Of a stretch of DNA of 64,000 bases, positions 36,871-49,041 are shown piece by piece. The first letter of the stretch is position 1, and every line of letters starts with the position of its first letter. The stretch is from Fasciolopsis buskii (lineage: Eukaryota; Platyhelminthes; Trematoda; Plagiorchiida; Fasciolidae), in contig LUCM01002882.1 in NCBI GenBank assembly GCA_008360955.1, positions 330,034-394,033 on the forward strand. Reading direction: 5' to 3'. Both the position numbers and the translations under genes were made by a program. Below the pieces are notes generated by a model that was not told the origin of the DNA, searched no databases, and saw nothing but the letters and a program-made list of their open reading frames with translations.

Positions 36871-37189
36871 ATGGCAGAGAGGAAATCATCTCACGAACTG
36901 TTTCCATGCCTGTAGGAACTGAAAGGGGCTTCCACCTTCCTGTTGTCGAAATGTCGGCTGATCCAAGGAGCTTTTGGTGCAAGAACCTGGACGACAAGGC
37001 ATCTCGCCGTATAGTGCTGTAATTTAGCTGAAACTGGAACTGGAACCGGGACTACAAATTGGACTAGGCGATGGTAGTGTGGTCCTGGCCTCTGCGTTGG
37101 TTGTTCTCTGCTAAGTTGTTCTCTTATTTTCTATCCTTCTGGGAACGTGGTTGGAACTTTTCCACCTGTTTTATATCTCATCTAGTGCA
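36871..37189. other. Spacer between CR1-like copies
   Basis: Probably the 3' tail of the preceding copy; no further motif. Confidence 0.3.
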
Positions 37190-38860
37190 AAAATGGTATG
37201 ATAGAACAAAATAGGTCAGCCGTTCTTGATGATTGGAGATCTGTGATTGTTTGTTCGCTGTTTAAAGGTTGTTTTCGGAAAGATTCTGGTAGCTGTCGCC
37301 TTATCAGTTTTACCTACGCTTTAGGCAAGGTGTTAAGACGTTTAATGTCACTCTCAGTCCATCCGCTCTCTCCCCCGGGCGAAACATGGATTTCGCCCAT
37401 TTCCTGCATGTCGATTGTGCTGTTATGGCGTTTCTTCGTCTTTTACTACTACTTTTCTCAGAGGGAGTGCGTTTTCCATGAGAGTCTTGCAGTTGCATCC
37501 AAATCTTTAAGCTACTACTAGTGATGTCTTACGTCATCCTGTTCTCGGACCGCTACTAGTTTTGCCATGTCGGTGACATGCTGTCGGCTTTCCAGTCCCT
37601 TTGTCTGTCCTACGCCGATGATGGGACACTGTGATGTCCAGCGAAATCAGAGACAGATATAGGGGTTTTGCAGTGCGGTCTGAATCCGTTTTTTCGGCGG
37701 GCTACCTTATAATCACTGGCGGTCAACTCATCAAATGGTGCACACATACCAGTTGGAGCCTAACGCGACCTACTTTGCACAGATCCACTCCGGTGAACCT
37801 TTTGTAAACGAGACTTTAAGGTCATGGCTTCGGAAAGTGTAAAGACATGCCGATACAGCCAGGGAATATGCGTCCACCAAATCCATACTTAAGGCGGTTC
37901 GTCGTTTTTTGACGATTGAGCCTCAATGCTTTTCAAGTGTTGTGTGAGCCCCGCGTTCGACCGCGACTGGATTGCTGCTGTTCAGCTATCTACCCGTGCA
38001 CTACCGGTGAATTGACGCCGGCTAGAAGACTTGTCGATTGACTACAAGGAATTATCTATGAAAGGCATCTAAGATTCCTAAACTTAGCCGTTGAATTCAA
38101 GATGTGGTCTGCATAGGAAAAGTCCTTCGTGGTAGTATGAGTCCGAAACTGCAGCGGGTGATCCCATGTGGAACCATTCTTCGACAATGCAAAAACTTCA
38201 ACCAACTGGGCGTTTTTGGTTTGTTGTCTGTCAAGGACAGACGAATATTTGGATTACACTACCGGAAGAGCTGGAGGAGAAGGACGTTGCTTACTTCAAA
38301 CGGTGTCTTGACAAACGGTTGGAGTCATTGTGGATGACCCGTTTTGTTCTTTAATCATCGCTAACCTAGTCATGAAAGATCCTACATGAAATAGCTCCCT
38401 ATGCCCACTAATATGTAAAACGGAGAATGAAAAGTATAATGGTATTGCTGGCATGTTGTCGGTATCCCGGTTTTAGTTCAGTACAGTAGTGGTCAGGTGA
38501 CTAGACGGGCTTCTGGTCTTGTCAACAAAAGTCGCCACTCACCACTGCAAACGAGTCATTTCCTTGTTATCTCGCACCGTATGGTCACGTGTTCCAGTGT
38601 AGCTGGAAAGGAAGCTACCTCTTTTACATTGATACATACCCATCTGCAAGAGTTAACGGAATGAAACTGTCTAGGCCAGTTGCTATTAAAAACATAAGAA
38701 CGAACTTTTGCCACGAGTTGGTTAATGATTACAACACGCTTCCGGCACACGCGGTGTCAGCCTCAAATGCAGCACAGTTCGAGGTGCACCTAGACACCAG
38801 ATGGTTCTTGGTTCCCCGGATCCTATCTAAAATTTCCGTCTCTTGATTTACAACTGTGCC
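37190..38860 (+). mobile_element. CR1-like reverse transcriptase remnant with intact YADD
   Basis: Reads DDWRSVIVCSLFKGCFRKDS, LISFTYALGKVLRRLMSLSV, then SLCLSYADDGTL with YADD at 37611-37622, VNSSNGAHIPVG, YERHLRFLNLAVEF and, in 38589-38846, FCHELVNDYNTLPAHAVSAS (C-terminal WN.LP..V-like). The region between the fingers and the active site is shortened and frameshifted, so it is not functional. Confidence 0.85.
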
Positions 38861-40439
38861 CCTCCGTTATTCATAGGACTAGTGCCAGTTAACACCATCT
38901 TACATTTTTGACTATCTCTGCCATGTTATTGCTCATATCACCCTGAAAGCCCATTGGCCACAACTTTGTCATGCTTAAGCCAGTCGGTTGATGTACCGGC
39001 TAAATGGTTTTCAGCATTGTGCTTCGGCTTTTTGACCATTTCGAATCATGAATTGCCGCGATTTTCAAAGGTAATTCGGATACATCTCTTGCTGGTTTCC
39101 AACGACAAGACAAGAGAAGCTAGGCACTTAAACTCTAGCCAGCAAAGTAGCGCCACAAACAAGAACTGGGATTAGACTGGTACACGTTGGCCTCGCTGTA
39201 AGTCCTCGGATCTGGTCTGGTCTGAATTGGATAGACTTCTTGCTCAAAAGGTGAGAGGCAACTGTTACATGCGCGTGCCATCACGTTTTTCTTTGTTGTG
39301 TAACGGTACGAACATATCCGCCTTTTTACGAGAGGTAACTGATCTTATCGTAAAAAGTTCATTCCAAGGCCTAGGGACGGCTAGTTTTCACTATTCAGCC
39401 TATTTGAAATCCCTTATCATTAACACTAAGGCATTTGTTTTCTTTGTCACTTCGGTTGCGAATTAACCACTCTCTTCGGTTATCGTTACTCCTGAGGATT
39501 CAGTCAATAAGAGACACTACTTACGCGATATCTTTTGGACCAGCCGGACTTAACTCTAAGGTCCACGGAACAAGAGATGTTTAGACGGCTAATTAAGCCA
39601 TCTGTTAAGGGTAATTGATAAAGTAGGATACGAATTTCCAGCTCCTGCACAGAGTGGAGCTACAGAAAATGCCCTTAAATGGTGCAGAATCGCGACCGGT
39701 TAGGCCTACCTAAGTCAAATTTTTGAGCTGTGTGAGGGGCCAGTTGTGATCTGGAGTTGGATGTGCGAAGTGCAACGGGAGGTAGATATGGTGCAGATTA
39801 GGAAGAATAATTGAGCCCTAGTAAAGCAGTTAGTAACCTGGAACACGGCGAAGGGCTGAACTCGATAACAGCATTTTCTAGCCCGGAACTGCACGACTAA
39901 AAATTCCAATGATGGTATTTAATTAGGCATTAGTAATTATCAAGAAGGTAGTGGAAGCGACGTGGGAAAATTGTATTCACGTGGCCGCAGGTACTGCAGA
40001 TGCATTCTTGTATAAGGTCACTCGGGTTTAGTTAGTGGCGATAAGGGATCACTAGGACTTTTGAGACATGAGGACAGAATAACACTATCTTGCACTTAAT
40101 TAACAGACAGCGCGGCGCAGCAAACAACCGCAAGGAGAGTGAAAGTTCTCCAGGAAACTCAGAGCCCTCCGCTCGCGGATGACAGAAGAAAACGGAGTGA
40201 CGTCTGGGGTATTGCATCCACACCTCCAAATGCCCCAGCATGGTCTAGGTGGGTGTCTCAGGCTCTGATTTGGCTACTCGGCCTGAACGCCTCTCGAAAC
40301 TTTCCCAAGTGACCGGCGTCTCATATAGCCTCCGCTGGGGGAGTCCTATGCACTGCCTTCTCCTGTCGGTGTTCCCAATGAAAGGCCAGGACGAAGGCAA
40401 GCGCCTGATGCCCTCCACTAGGTTACTTGGCCATTGATA
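38861..40439. other. Unassigned DNA
   Basis: A plus-strand frame at 39227-39466 has a weak RT C-terminal look (FLREVTDLIVKSSFQG) but cannot be assigned. Nothing else was recognised. Confidence 0.3.
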
Positions 40440-41195
40440 GTCGGTCTAGAGGAGTTGGCTAATCCCTCATTCCAAACCAACCACAGGCGGCGTACGAAGC
40501 ACACAACTGTGTGCTCACCGGCTTCCATGGTGAAGGGATTTACTGAGCGCCCAGGCGCATGAACTGAAGTCACCGGCCCCCGATGGGTTACCTGACCCTG
40601 AGGTCGTGTTGCTGCCCTGTGGATTAAACCACTTGGCCAAAGACTCGAAACAGGGTCCCCTGGGCTAACCGTTTACCTGGGTTTGAGCAACTAAGTAGTA
40701 GCCACCCCGCAGTGGAATCATGGATCCCGATAGATGGCCGGTGATGTAAATTTGAGGAATAGAAGAGCTAGTATATGTGTGAACTCTACACATTGTTTCT
40801 TTTTTTCGCTTATTGTTTTCATCCTTTGCACATTGGCGGTGTGCAGATCTGTCCTATATATATATATATTTATATACTTATATATATATATAAGCAAGAA
40901 GTAGTAAGTCTGGATGCGTAAACAAAATTAGCCGCGGGAGCACACGACCGGTTATCGGCGGTTTATATCGTGGCTCGTCACGTGTGGTACCCGGTGACTC
41001 TGCGTTGTCCAAAAACATGACCACATACTTGTACAATCCGAATTGATTGCGATATTTCTCACCAGAAACGAATCTGTCAGCAACAGGAGTGTAGCATGAG
41101 AAGCTGTTCGTACCGGAAGAGTGGGCAGAAGAACGACAACGTGAATTCGTGTATGATAATATGTTTTGTCAGTTGGGCTGAGCCAACCATAGCGA
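40440..41195 (-). repeat. Composite repeat with internal (TA)n, copy 1
   Basis: Three conserved blocks are shared, inverted, with 57887-58600: a left block (40440-40740, best at 40472-40518), a TA-rich core (40855-40892), block A (40899-41092) and block B (41112-41195). Order and spacing are the same in both loci, which argues for one dispersed repeat of about 720-760 nt rather than chance. No coding potential. Confidence 0.75.
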
Positions 41196-41199
41196 ACGA

Positions 41200-41236
41200 A
41201 CGTATATTCTGGGGCAGAATGCCCCAGAATATACGT
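41200..41236. repeat. Perfect 17-bp inverted repeat
   Basis: Arms ACGTATATTCTGGGGCA and its reverse complement, separated by GAA, immediately before a (TA)n run at 41236-41254. The right arm sequence also occurs in degenerate form beside block B near 57845-57875. Confidence 0.85.
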
Positions 41237-41239
41237 ATA

Positions 41240-41650
41240 TATATATATATATATGTATTGCGCCCAAGGTCCAAGGTAGAATGAAGTACGAGGTTAACTG
41301 GCTCAGGGAAGTAAGTGCGGCGATGCGTTACATCAGCATTTGTAGTATCAAAAACAAATGAATGGAGCTAGTCCTCAGAGCTGGTAGGAACAGAACCGCA
41401 AGTTAGCATTGCGAAGATGTGGCCATCTGAAACTGACCACATCCCTCAGGGCGCGAGAAGCCGCCAACATGTCCATAGGTGGTGGTAGACGGCAACTTGC
41501 TGTTGTCCGGCTCGTTACCAAACCTGACTCTGTGGTTCTGCGCCAATCCATGTTCCAGGGTCATGGCTGCGGGTCCCCCCCGTGAAGTGGCTATGAAGCA
41601 TGCCCCTTTTTTACACTTATACATGGAACTTTTAGAAAGGTAGTATGGGT
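41240..41650. other. Unassigned DNA
   Basis: (TA)n to 41254, then sequence without a recognised motif. Confidence 0.3.
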
Positions 41651-43260
41651 GCAGTGACATGCTGGGAAGTAGGGCTACTTTAATAACAATGGACAGTCTG
41701 GAACAACGAGGGGTAAACGTATGCACGAGCAAAATCCTGCTATATTTGGTCTATATTAAAGTACAAACTGAGCAAATCGCGTTTTATGCCTATGCAAACC
41801 CAAGACCTATCACGAAGGATTGGCAAATTACGCAGGCAATACAACAGCTAATCGCGAAGGCACATCTACTGCCAATAGTTGATTTTAGTTGACCAGGGCT
41901 CGAAAATAGTGCATGAATCCGTGCACACCATGTTTGTACGATGTCTGGAAGTCGGAGCTGTGGTTCAACTTATAAAGGGTGACGCAAGACTTGGAGCAGA
42001 TCACCAGCCGTCACTTCTTGGCTTAATTATCGCTAAGTATAAGAATGGCAAGGGCTGTGGTGGCTATCCACAAGGAGGGGGGACTAAATAGACAAATGCG
42101 AAATTACCGTCCTGTGAGCCTTCCTCACATCTTTTATAGTTGTCTTCTGAGATCGATGGTGGAAGACGTCAGTGAATACCTTACGGAACGCTCACTACTC
42201 TATGTTGCTCGGCGTGGATTCACAAAAGGTAGGCAGTCTTTCTCGAATCTTCGATTCTTCGACGAATTTTCGATTAGAATTGACGAGTCATTTGATAGAG
42301 TGAATCACCGATTGCTGAAGCATACCACATCGTCACTCGGAATTGGAGATTCGATGATCTTTTGGGTTTCGGCCTTCCTGATAAATAACTTTTTATTTCA
42401 ATGTCGAAAATGGCAATCGGGGCAGCTGTAGGTATCAGATGAGATGGCACGGGGATCAGTTCTCGGAAAAGTGTTATCTCTGCCTTACATAAACGATCTA
42501 GTGGCCACGCTGGAGTTACCGTGTTTCATCTTTGCAGATGATTTGAAGGTTGTTGGACTAAGTAATGTAGAGGATTTGGCAAAGGATCGTGCAAGAGCGA
42601 TTAGCCGGGCTATGAAGTGGGTTGTGCCATTGAATAAACTAAAAGTCGTCAGCTTACCAGTGGGTCCGAAGGGCTAACGGTGATGGAAGTAAACGAGGAG
42701 TTTAAAAGAAGTGTTATGCAGATCCCTAAGGACCATGTAATAATTAGTAGGTGGAAAAAAGCAAAACTGATGTCCAAAAAGACGAGGGAGGTTCATAGGT
42801 TAGTGTTTGCAGTTTCCCGTAGGAAACCGTTGTCCATCCCTCTGTACGACGTGATAATTAGGCCACATTTAGAGTACTGGGTATAGGCGCGGGCAACACT
42901 CCTTAAAGTGGACATGGCTTGACTGGGGAATGTCCAACGACCAGTCATCCAAACGCATGAGGGACGAAAAGGCTGGAAGACAAATTTTTGCTCAATGGAT
43001 CAGCGTGGATTCAAGGGTGATATGATTGTAGTGTTCAAAATCTTGAAAGGTTTGACGAGTGTAGACCTCGACGATATGTTCCACCAAGCTACCGAAGCTA
43101 GAGCACAAAAAATTGAGTTCAGTTTTTTGCCTTTACACTACGATCTTCTGCTAGACGATACGTCGACTCCATGAACATTGCGAATCATTACGGACCAAGC
43201 ATTACGGTTGGAGGCTAAATCCGTACAGATTGCGGCTCGTTGTTGCTGACCGTAGATTAA
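41651..43260 (+). mobile_element. CR1-like element with endonuclease-to-RT internal deletion, FADD intact
   Basis: Endonuclease tail: PITKDWQITQAIQQLIAKAH and RLGADHQPSLLGLIIAKYKN (41800-42060; family RFGADQ.PSLLDLVITKY). RT fingers follow at once in another frame: MRNYRPVSLPHIFYSCLLRS, RRGFTKGRQSFSNLRFFDEF, SFDRVNHRLLKHTTSSLGIG, RGSVLGK.., PCFIFADDLKVVGLSNVEDL (FADD at 42531-42542), IIRPHLEYWV, GDMIVVFKILKGLTSVDLDD. The stretch normally between endonuclease and RT is missing at about 42060. Only a few frame breaks, so among the younger CR1-like copies here. Confidence 0.9.
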
Positions 43261-43539
43261 TCTTAAGCCTAGACGCTCCATGTTCTCTTAAACGGCACTA
43301 ATCCACCTTTTCAACTGATCAAGGCGACGGCGCCATCTCAAACAAGGTGCGGGACAAAGTTTGTTGAGTGAGTTCTGTGTCTGAGCGCCAGGGAACATGG
43401 CAGAACCACTGCAGCCGATGACGCTGGAGGAAGATGGACAGCTGTTCAATGTTGCGGCAGCGCCTTCTTATTTCGTTCTTAGAAGTTCGTTCTTACCACT
43501 TTGTGCGGAAGATTCGTCACATGCACCAGTGATCAAACA
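43261..43539. other. Spacer between oppositely oriented elements
   Basis: No recognised content; under 300 nt. Confidence 0.3.
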
Positions 43540-44600
43540 CTTCCAGCTTCCTGGTATCTTCAACTCACGAAGGCTAGGTTTCGCATCCATAGGCATCCAT
43601 AGGGGCTAACTGCAGCACAAAAGATGTAAATCTTTGTATGTAGGCTGGTTTCATTGCTTGTCCGTGATACTCGTCGAAGTTTCAGAAATGCTGTTTGCGC
43701 ATTGTCGACCTTCGTAGGTATTTGAATGTTGGCGTTGATGGAAAGTTGTTGCACACCTGGGATTGGAAAGGTCGAGAAAACCTTCATCTTGTTCGTGTTA
43801 ATTTCGAGACCCACTTTTGCAGGATAGAGAGTGATTCGTTCGAGTGTTGCCTGTATGACGGCTGGGGAATCATCGAGCACAACGACGTCGTCCGCAAACT
43901 CCAGATCTGTGATACAGACCGATGGGCTAAAACTGGCCGCCCTAATAGCCCGTCACCCCGTTGCTTTAGTCCAATGGATGTCATAGTTGAACAGAACCGG
44001 AGGAAGTGGACAACCCCACCTCACTCCAAAATGGACAGCGAATGCTGAAGATTGCTCGCCCCACAATGGCACCCGTGTGGTAGTGGACGAATAGTAATCC
44101 TTTAGTATTCTTGAGAACTTGGGAAGCATCCCGTCAGCTTCTGTTAGTTCCTAACGGGGCTCATGATTGGCTGAGTTGACTGCACCGCGGAATTCAACAA
44201 GACATTTTATGGTGGGCTGCTGGAACTTGTGGTGGCGTTCCAGAACTCGACTCAACGTAAATATTTGATCAATGCAACCTCTGACACGTCTAAATCACCT
44301 TTGTCTAGTCTAGTGTGATAATCTCCCCCAGTTGCAAAGCGATTACGAAGTAGGGCACAGAAAACCTACGAAGATGTCAATTAGATTGATGCCCCTGTAG
44401 TTCTCGCAGACCGTGCTGTCGCCTTTCTTGAGAATGAGTAGCAGCATGGACGTACTCCAGTCGCTTGGAAGCATCTCGCGTTTGCAGATAGAATGGAATA
44501 AGTCATGGAATCCTTTCTGCAGGAAACCTTTCTACATTTCCGTTCTCCTGATGGAAGGACCACGTAATTTGCCACAAAAGCTGCAGGTGGACAGATTTAT
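43540..44600 (-). mobile_element. RTE-like reverse transcriptase remnant, FADD intact
   Basis: Minus-strand frames in order: LLILKKGDSTVCENYRGINL near 44440-44370, VRGCIDQIFTL-like and VERHHKFQQPTIKCLVEFRG pieces, GVRWGCPLPPVLFNYDIHWI near 43990, CITDLEFADDVVVLDDSPAV (FADD at 43898-43887), IQATLERITLY..KVGLEIN and TNKMKVFSTFPIPGVQQLSI. This is the complete palm order of RTE reverse transcriptases with a few frame changes. Confidence 0.9.
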
Positions 44601-45941
44601 TTGATGCCAGCCTTAAGGTAGAGAAGAAATAGTTCGCAAACAATACTTAAACCTAAGCGTTTATTTCACTTGGGTGCCTTCAATGTTCACATACTCACCC
44701 AAATAGCTAGAACTCTTGAAACTTTCAAAATAGACGTGCGCTGTCTCCGAAACGCCCATACAGGGTCCCAATTCCATGATCACTCTCCGTACCCCAGATG
44801 CAACCTCATCCTCTCGTTTCACTGTTCGCGTGTCTGGCCATCCGGCTTTGAGCACTCGTGGTCAGATTGACTTTGGGATCGCTCTGAGCATGAGAGCCGA
44901 ACGTACACTGTTAGACTGGATCTCAGTCAACAATCGCTGGTGTGTATTTCGGTTGGACGGTTCTGTACATGCCAGTAACCGTTGACTGAAGCGTTGTTGT
45001 TTGTTCATCGTATCTTTGTATGCATTCACTGATCGCAGCTTCCCTGAGGCGAAAGAGGAGTTCTATGGGAGTTATCTTGACTACTGCAAATTGTGTGCCC
45101 AACGGAAGTTGTGGTCGATGCTGGTGACTTTACTACCTAGCTTGGCTAATTAAGGGATATAAAACGGCACATCTGAGGCAGATTTTCCATTCCAGATAGT
45201 CTTATTCAACTTTGTTCTGAACACAAACTGTTTCTGGCGAACACCAGTTTTTGTCATGAAGAACAACATCGGCTCACCTGGCGCCCACCTTCGCGTTTGC
45301 GGTGTTTGACTCATGTTGAATGCATCGCCATCGGTCATCGGCGGCCTGCATCATATGAGGATTGTCGGTCATTCTGGTGCACAGGTGTGAAATCAGATCA
45401 TGCTTTGATCTGAGTTCGCTTTTGTTTGGTCTTAATCTGTTGTCACACCGACACAAAAGCAATTTATCTGGCACTGCTGATTCTAGACGATAACCTACAA
45501 CTTCCATTCCAATCGGAACTCTCGATGCGAACACTAAGAGGCTGAGTAAAAAAGCTCTGCACTCAGTGGCAACTGCCATGTAGGACTTCTTGCCACATAA
45601 ACCTCAGAAACGATGGATATCCTCGACTTCGGGTAAGCTGTTAGGTGATGGTAGATCCATCCCTCCGGATGCAACATAAAATTAGGCGCGTAGATCCCTG
45701 AGAGGTCAACTGACCAGGAATCTGAGAAATGACCGTGAGTAGTGGGGGATAATAAAGTGCATGAAAATGGAAAAGGCCAGGGATATCGGAAATAGTTGCA
45801 ACCCTTACCGACTGATTAGGAATGCTGGTAAACGCAAGCCGAGCGTAAACGAGGTGATTAAGGAATCCAACGAAAGGCTGAATCATTCTCAGGAGAGTCT
45901 GCTGCCGAGTTGGGAAGAACACCTTAGGGAGCAGTTTAGTT

Positions 45942-47236
45942 GACCCATGGCCGCACTAGGGCTGCCACTTGTGGTTGCAAGTGAACCAATGCAGATGAAT
46001 ATTGGACCTCTATCGGAAATAGAAGTGTTGATAGATTTTCTGAAGAGGCACGAGGCAGCTAGATCACACGGACTGTCCTTCTTCATCTTCAAGGATGGTG
46101 ATGAAGTGTCAACATTTAAGTTAACAAAAATCCTGGGATCAAAGTGGAAAAGGGAAAAGATTCCTGGGGACTGGTGTGGGTCGGTGATTGTGCTGATGTA
46201 CAAGAGCGATGATAGAATCTCGTGTAAATCAGTTTAGTAAGTATTGCATCCCAAGTGCCCAAAGGCATTATCCGCTATCGACTGTCTTGTATTCGCGAAA
46301 GATGTATGCCTGGGAATCAAGACGGTTTCTATCTCTCTCAGGGTTGTATTGACGAAATTTTTGCTCTGCGACAAATCTTAGAACATGGGCACATGTTCCG
46401 TTGACCAACGGTTTCTGTCTTCTTTGATATGAGGGCGGCGTTCGATCCAGTCGATCGTTCTCTTCCTTGCCAATGCGGCTCATTGAAGGTTGTGCCAAAG
46501 AAATTCATTTCGCTCATCCGATCTCTGTAAGCGAACAACCAAAGCCCCGTTGTTGCTTGTGACGATCTTTCATCCGAGTTCACTACGACTCGTAGTGAAC
46601 TCGGATGAAAGATCGTCACAAGCAACAACGGGGCTTTGGTTGTTCGCTTACAGAGATCGGATGAGCGAAATGAATTTCTTTGGCACAACCTTCAATGAGC
46701 CGCATTGGCAAGGAAGAGAACGATCGACTGGATCGAACGCCGCCCTCATATCAAAGAAGACAGAAACCGTTGGTCAACGGAACATGTGCCCATGTTCTAA
46801 GATTTGTCGCAGAGCAAAAATTTCGTCAATACAACCCTGAGAGAGATAGAAACCGTCTTGATTCCCAGGCATACATCTTTCGCGAATACAAGACAGTCGA
46901 TAGCGGATAATGCCTTTGGGCACTTGGGATGCAATACTTACTAAACTGATTTACACGAGATTCTATCATCGCTCTTGTACATCAGCACAATCACCGACCC
47001 ACACCAGTCCCCAGGAATCTTTTCCCTTTTCCACTTTGATCCCAGGATTTTTGTTAACTTAAATGTTGACACTTCATCACCATCCTTGAAGATGAAGAAG
47101 GACAGTCCGTGTGATCTAGCTGCCTCGTGCCTCTTCAGAAAATCTATCAACACTTCTATTTCCGATAGAGGTCCAATATTCATCTGCATTGGTTCACTTG
47201 CAACCACAAGTGGCAGCCCTAGTGCGGCCATGGGTC
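45942..47236. repeat. Near-perfect 647-bp inverted repeat (fold-back), 1-nt centre
   Basis: Left arm 45942-46588 and right arm 46590-47236 are reverse complements, centred on C at 46589 (CACTACGA-C-TCGTAGTG). Proteins read from the two arms are identical. The only N of the window (47237) follows the right arm directly. The left arm is in the native orientation of the RTE element and the right arm breaks its reading; the element resumes at 47238. Confidence 0.97.
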
Positions 47237-47237
47237 N
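47237..47237. other. Single N
   Basis: Undetermined base exactly at the end of the inverted arm, suggesting a join or gap-fill boundary. Confidence 0.99.
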
Positions 47238-48205
47238 AGTGGTGTTCATTTTTAACCTTTTTGTTGAGATGGCTGTGAAGGTAGCCCTATCCGGATATGC
47301 GAATAGCAGAATTGATATTTGCTTAGACAGGAAACTGTCTACCTTAGAATGATTCGTCTACGTTATGTATCTGAATGAAGACTCAAGTAAGCTGCAAGTT
47401 CTTTTCGGTCGTTTGAACATTAGCGTCGGTATGTTTGAAGTGCATTTTGCATCGTCGAAATGTAAAATGCTGTTGTGAGATTGGGTTGGCCCGAAGCCGA
47501 ACATTGTTCTTACAGGAGAACAACCGAATGGCGTGGGCAGCTTTAGTTACTTGAGTAGCTGTAACTCACCTGGCTTTCGTATATCGGAAGAAGTTTCTTC
47601 GTGCATACAGAAGGCCCGATTGGCATTTGCTACTTTGAGGGACCTGTGGTGTCCGCATGACACTCGGTTATCAATCATAGGTCGAGTATATACGACAGCA
47701 GTGAGGTCGAGATCGCTCTACGGTTCCGAAACACGGCTGTTGAGAGCAGAAGATATGCCAAGACTTTAGGTGTTTGAACCGTTATCTTCGTAGTTTTGGT
47801 AGAATACGGTGGGAGAATTTTGTGAGTAGTTCTTCGTTTAGGCCTCAGGTACTGGGGGTCCCATGGTTCAGTCTTTAAAATAGACACTACTTTAGAATAG
47901 GTTGAGGCGGTCGGCACATGTTTTGCGCATGCTCACAGACTGGGTCGTGCGGGTACAATCAGACTACCTGGTCGGGATCCACAAGATCCCCCAAAGCAAG
48001 GGTTGGAGACAATAGGCAATATGACTCATTGCCGCAGTTAGTGGCTTTCTTGCATTCGGAACCTTTCGTCTCCTGTTTAGTTCTTCAACTTACTATTCTG
48101 CAGTCGATCTTTCATTATTCACCGTTATTTTCCCAGTTTGAGCATATGATACTGTGAGATAACAATCAGAACCAGAGCACGTTGGCGTAAGGTTAATAGT
48201 TGTTC

Positions 48206-48222
48206 ATACTGAACTGAACTGA
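48206..48222 (+). repeat. RTE 3' tail (CTGAA)n
   Basis: CTGAACTGAACTGAAT follows the RT C-terminal coding remnants at the expected distance. Similar tails are seen near 34081, 34862 and 63953. Confidence 0.65.
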
Positions 48223-49039
48223 ATCAGAGGAGTGAACAGGTTTCGTAAAATTCCGGTGGAGTGCTATCTTCTCCGGTGGTTTTATTTTTAATTTGGTTCA
48301 CGACGTGGAGGTCCGAGTTGTCCGTTGGTCCACTATGATGGAGCCAGTGAACAGTATCCCTCTGGAATCGTGGTACATTTTGAGACCGACTCGGGAAGGT
48401 GAAATTTTGGCGAGCAAGCAATGTACTCGGAAGTCGTGCAGTATGCGTATATATATATATATGTATATATATGTATATATATATATACCGGTTTTAAGAC
48501 TAGTATAGTGCCAGAGCAACAACACGTTAATGGAACTTCGCAGAAGGGAGACAAGCTAGGGGGAAAAATAAGAAGCCATAATAAACCAATTGTTTTTTTG
48601 CGTTTTTGCCGTCCACATTTTGTGATTTTTGGTTGTTTTGGTATTATTTTTAAGGAAAGGTGGTGAGTTCTGCATACAGGCCACGCAGCATACGTGCTAC
48701 TGGCTTCGGTTCTCGGGATATCCCTCGGCGTCTCTAACCAGCACCAACCCGCATCTCTTGGGCTCCAACCAGGAAAGCCGGAAGTATCGCATGGCGGTTC
48801 TCTGACTACCCACCTTTAACAGGGTTCTTTACACTTTAACATGCTATATGAGTTGTTTTTCGACAGAAATGAGTCCCAGGCTGTTGACTTGTCACGTCAA
48901 CCGTTGGGACCCGAGGCGCGTCGCTTTCTGGGAACGCCGGAGCACAAAGAGAACATGCGCGCGAACATTTTCGGTAACAATAGTTGGAGCCTTGAACGAA
49001 CTATTAGGAGAAGTGAGCGCGGACGGTGCAAACGCTCTT
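48223..49039. other. Unassigned DNA with a TA array
   Basis: Holds an interrupted (TA)n at 48448-48487. The 48841-49102 frames on the plus strand are unrecognised. Confidence 0.3.
48448..48487. repeat. (TA)n microsatellite
   Basis: 40 nt of TA with two G interruptions. It is not flanked by the composite repeat blocks found at the other long TA arrays. Confidence 0.9.
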
Positions 49040-49041
49040 AA

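Larger units (their letters stand above)
44660..48222 (+). mobile_element. RTE-like element, endonuclease to 3' tail, interrupted by a fold-back
   Basis: Endonuclease: GAFNVHILTQIARTLETFKI (44670-44730), FTVRVSGHPALSTRG, ALSMRAERTLLDWISVNNRW (44880-44940). Linker: RSLRGQLTRNLRNDREWW and NAGKRKPSVNEVIKESNERL to EEHLREQFS (45690-45940). RT fingers: EIEVLIDFLKRHEAARSHGL, KREKIPGDWCGSVIVLMYKS, GCIDEIFALRQILEHGHMF, DMRAAFDPVDRSLL (to about 46480). The palm resumes at 47240 (FNLFVEMAVKVALSGYANSR), with the YADD position corrupted near 47350, then FSYLSSCNSPGFRISEEVSS, VRSRSLYGSETRLLRAEDMP and NRLRRSAHVLRML. It ends in a CTGAA tail at 48206-48222. Dead. Confidence 0.9.

Noticed and set aside
39227..39466. 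RT C-terminal fragment
   Set aside because: Only a weak look of the family end; no WN.LP motif or neighbouring blocks.
46268..47249. Mirror-image open frames on both strands around 46.3-47.2 kb
   Set aside because: They are the same protein read from the two arms of the fold-back, not separate genes.
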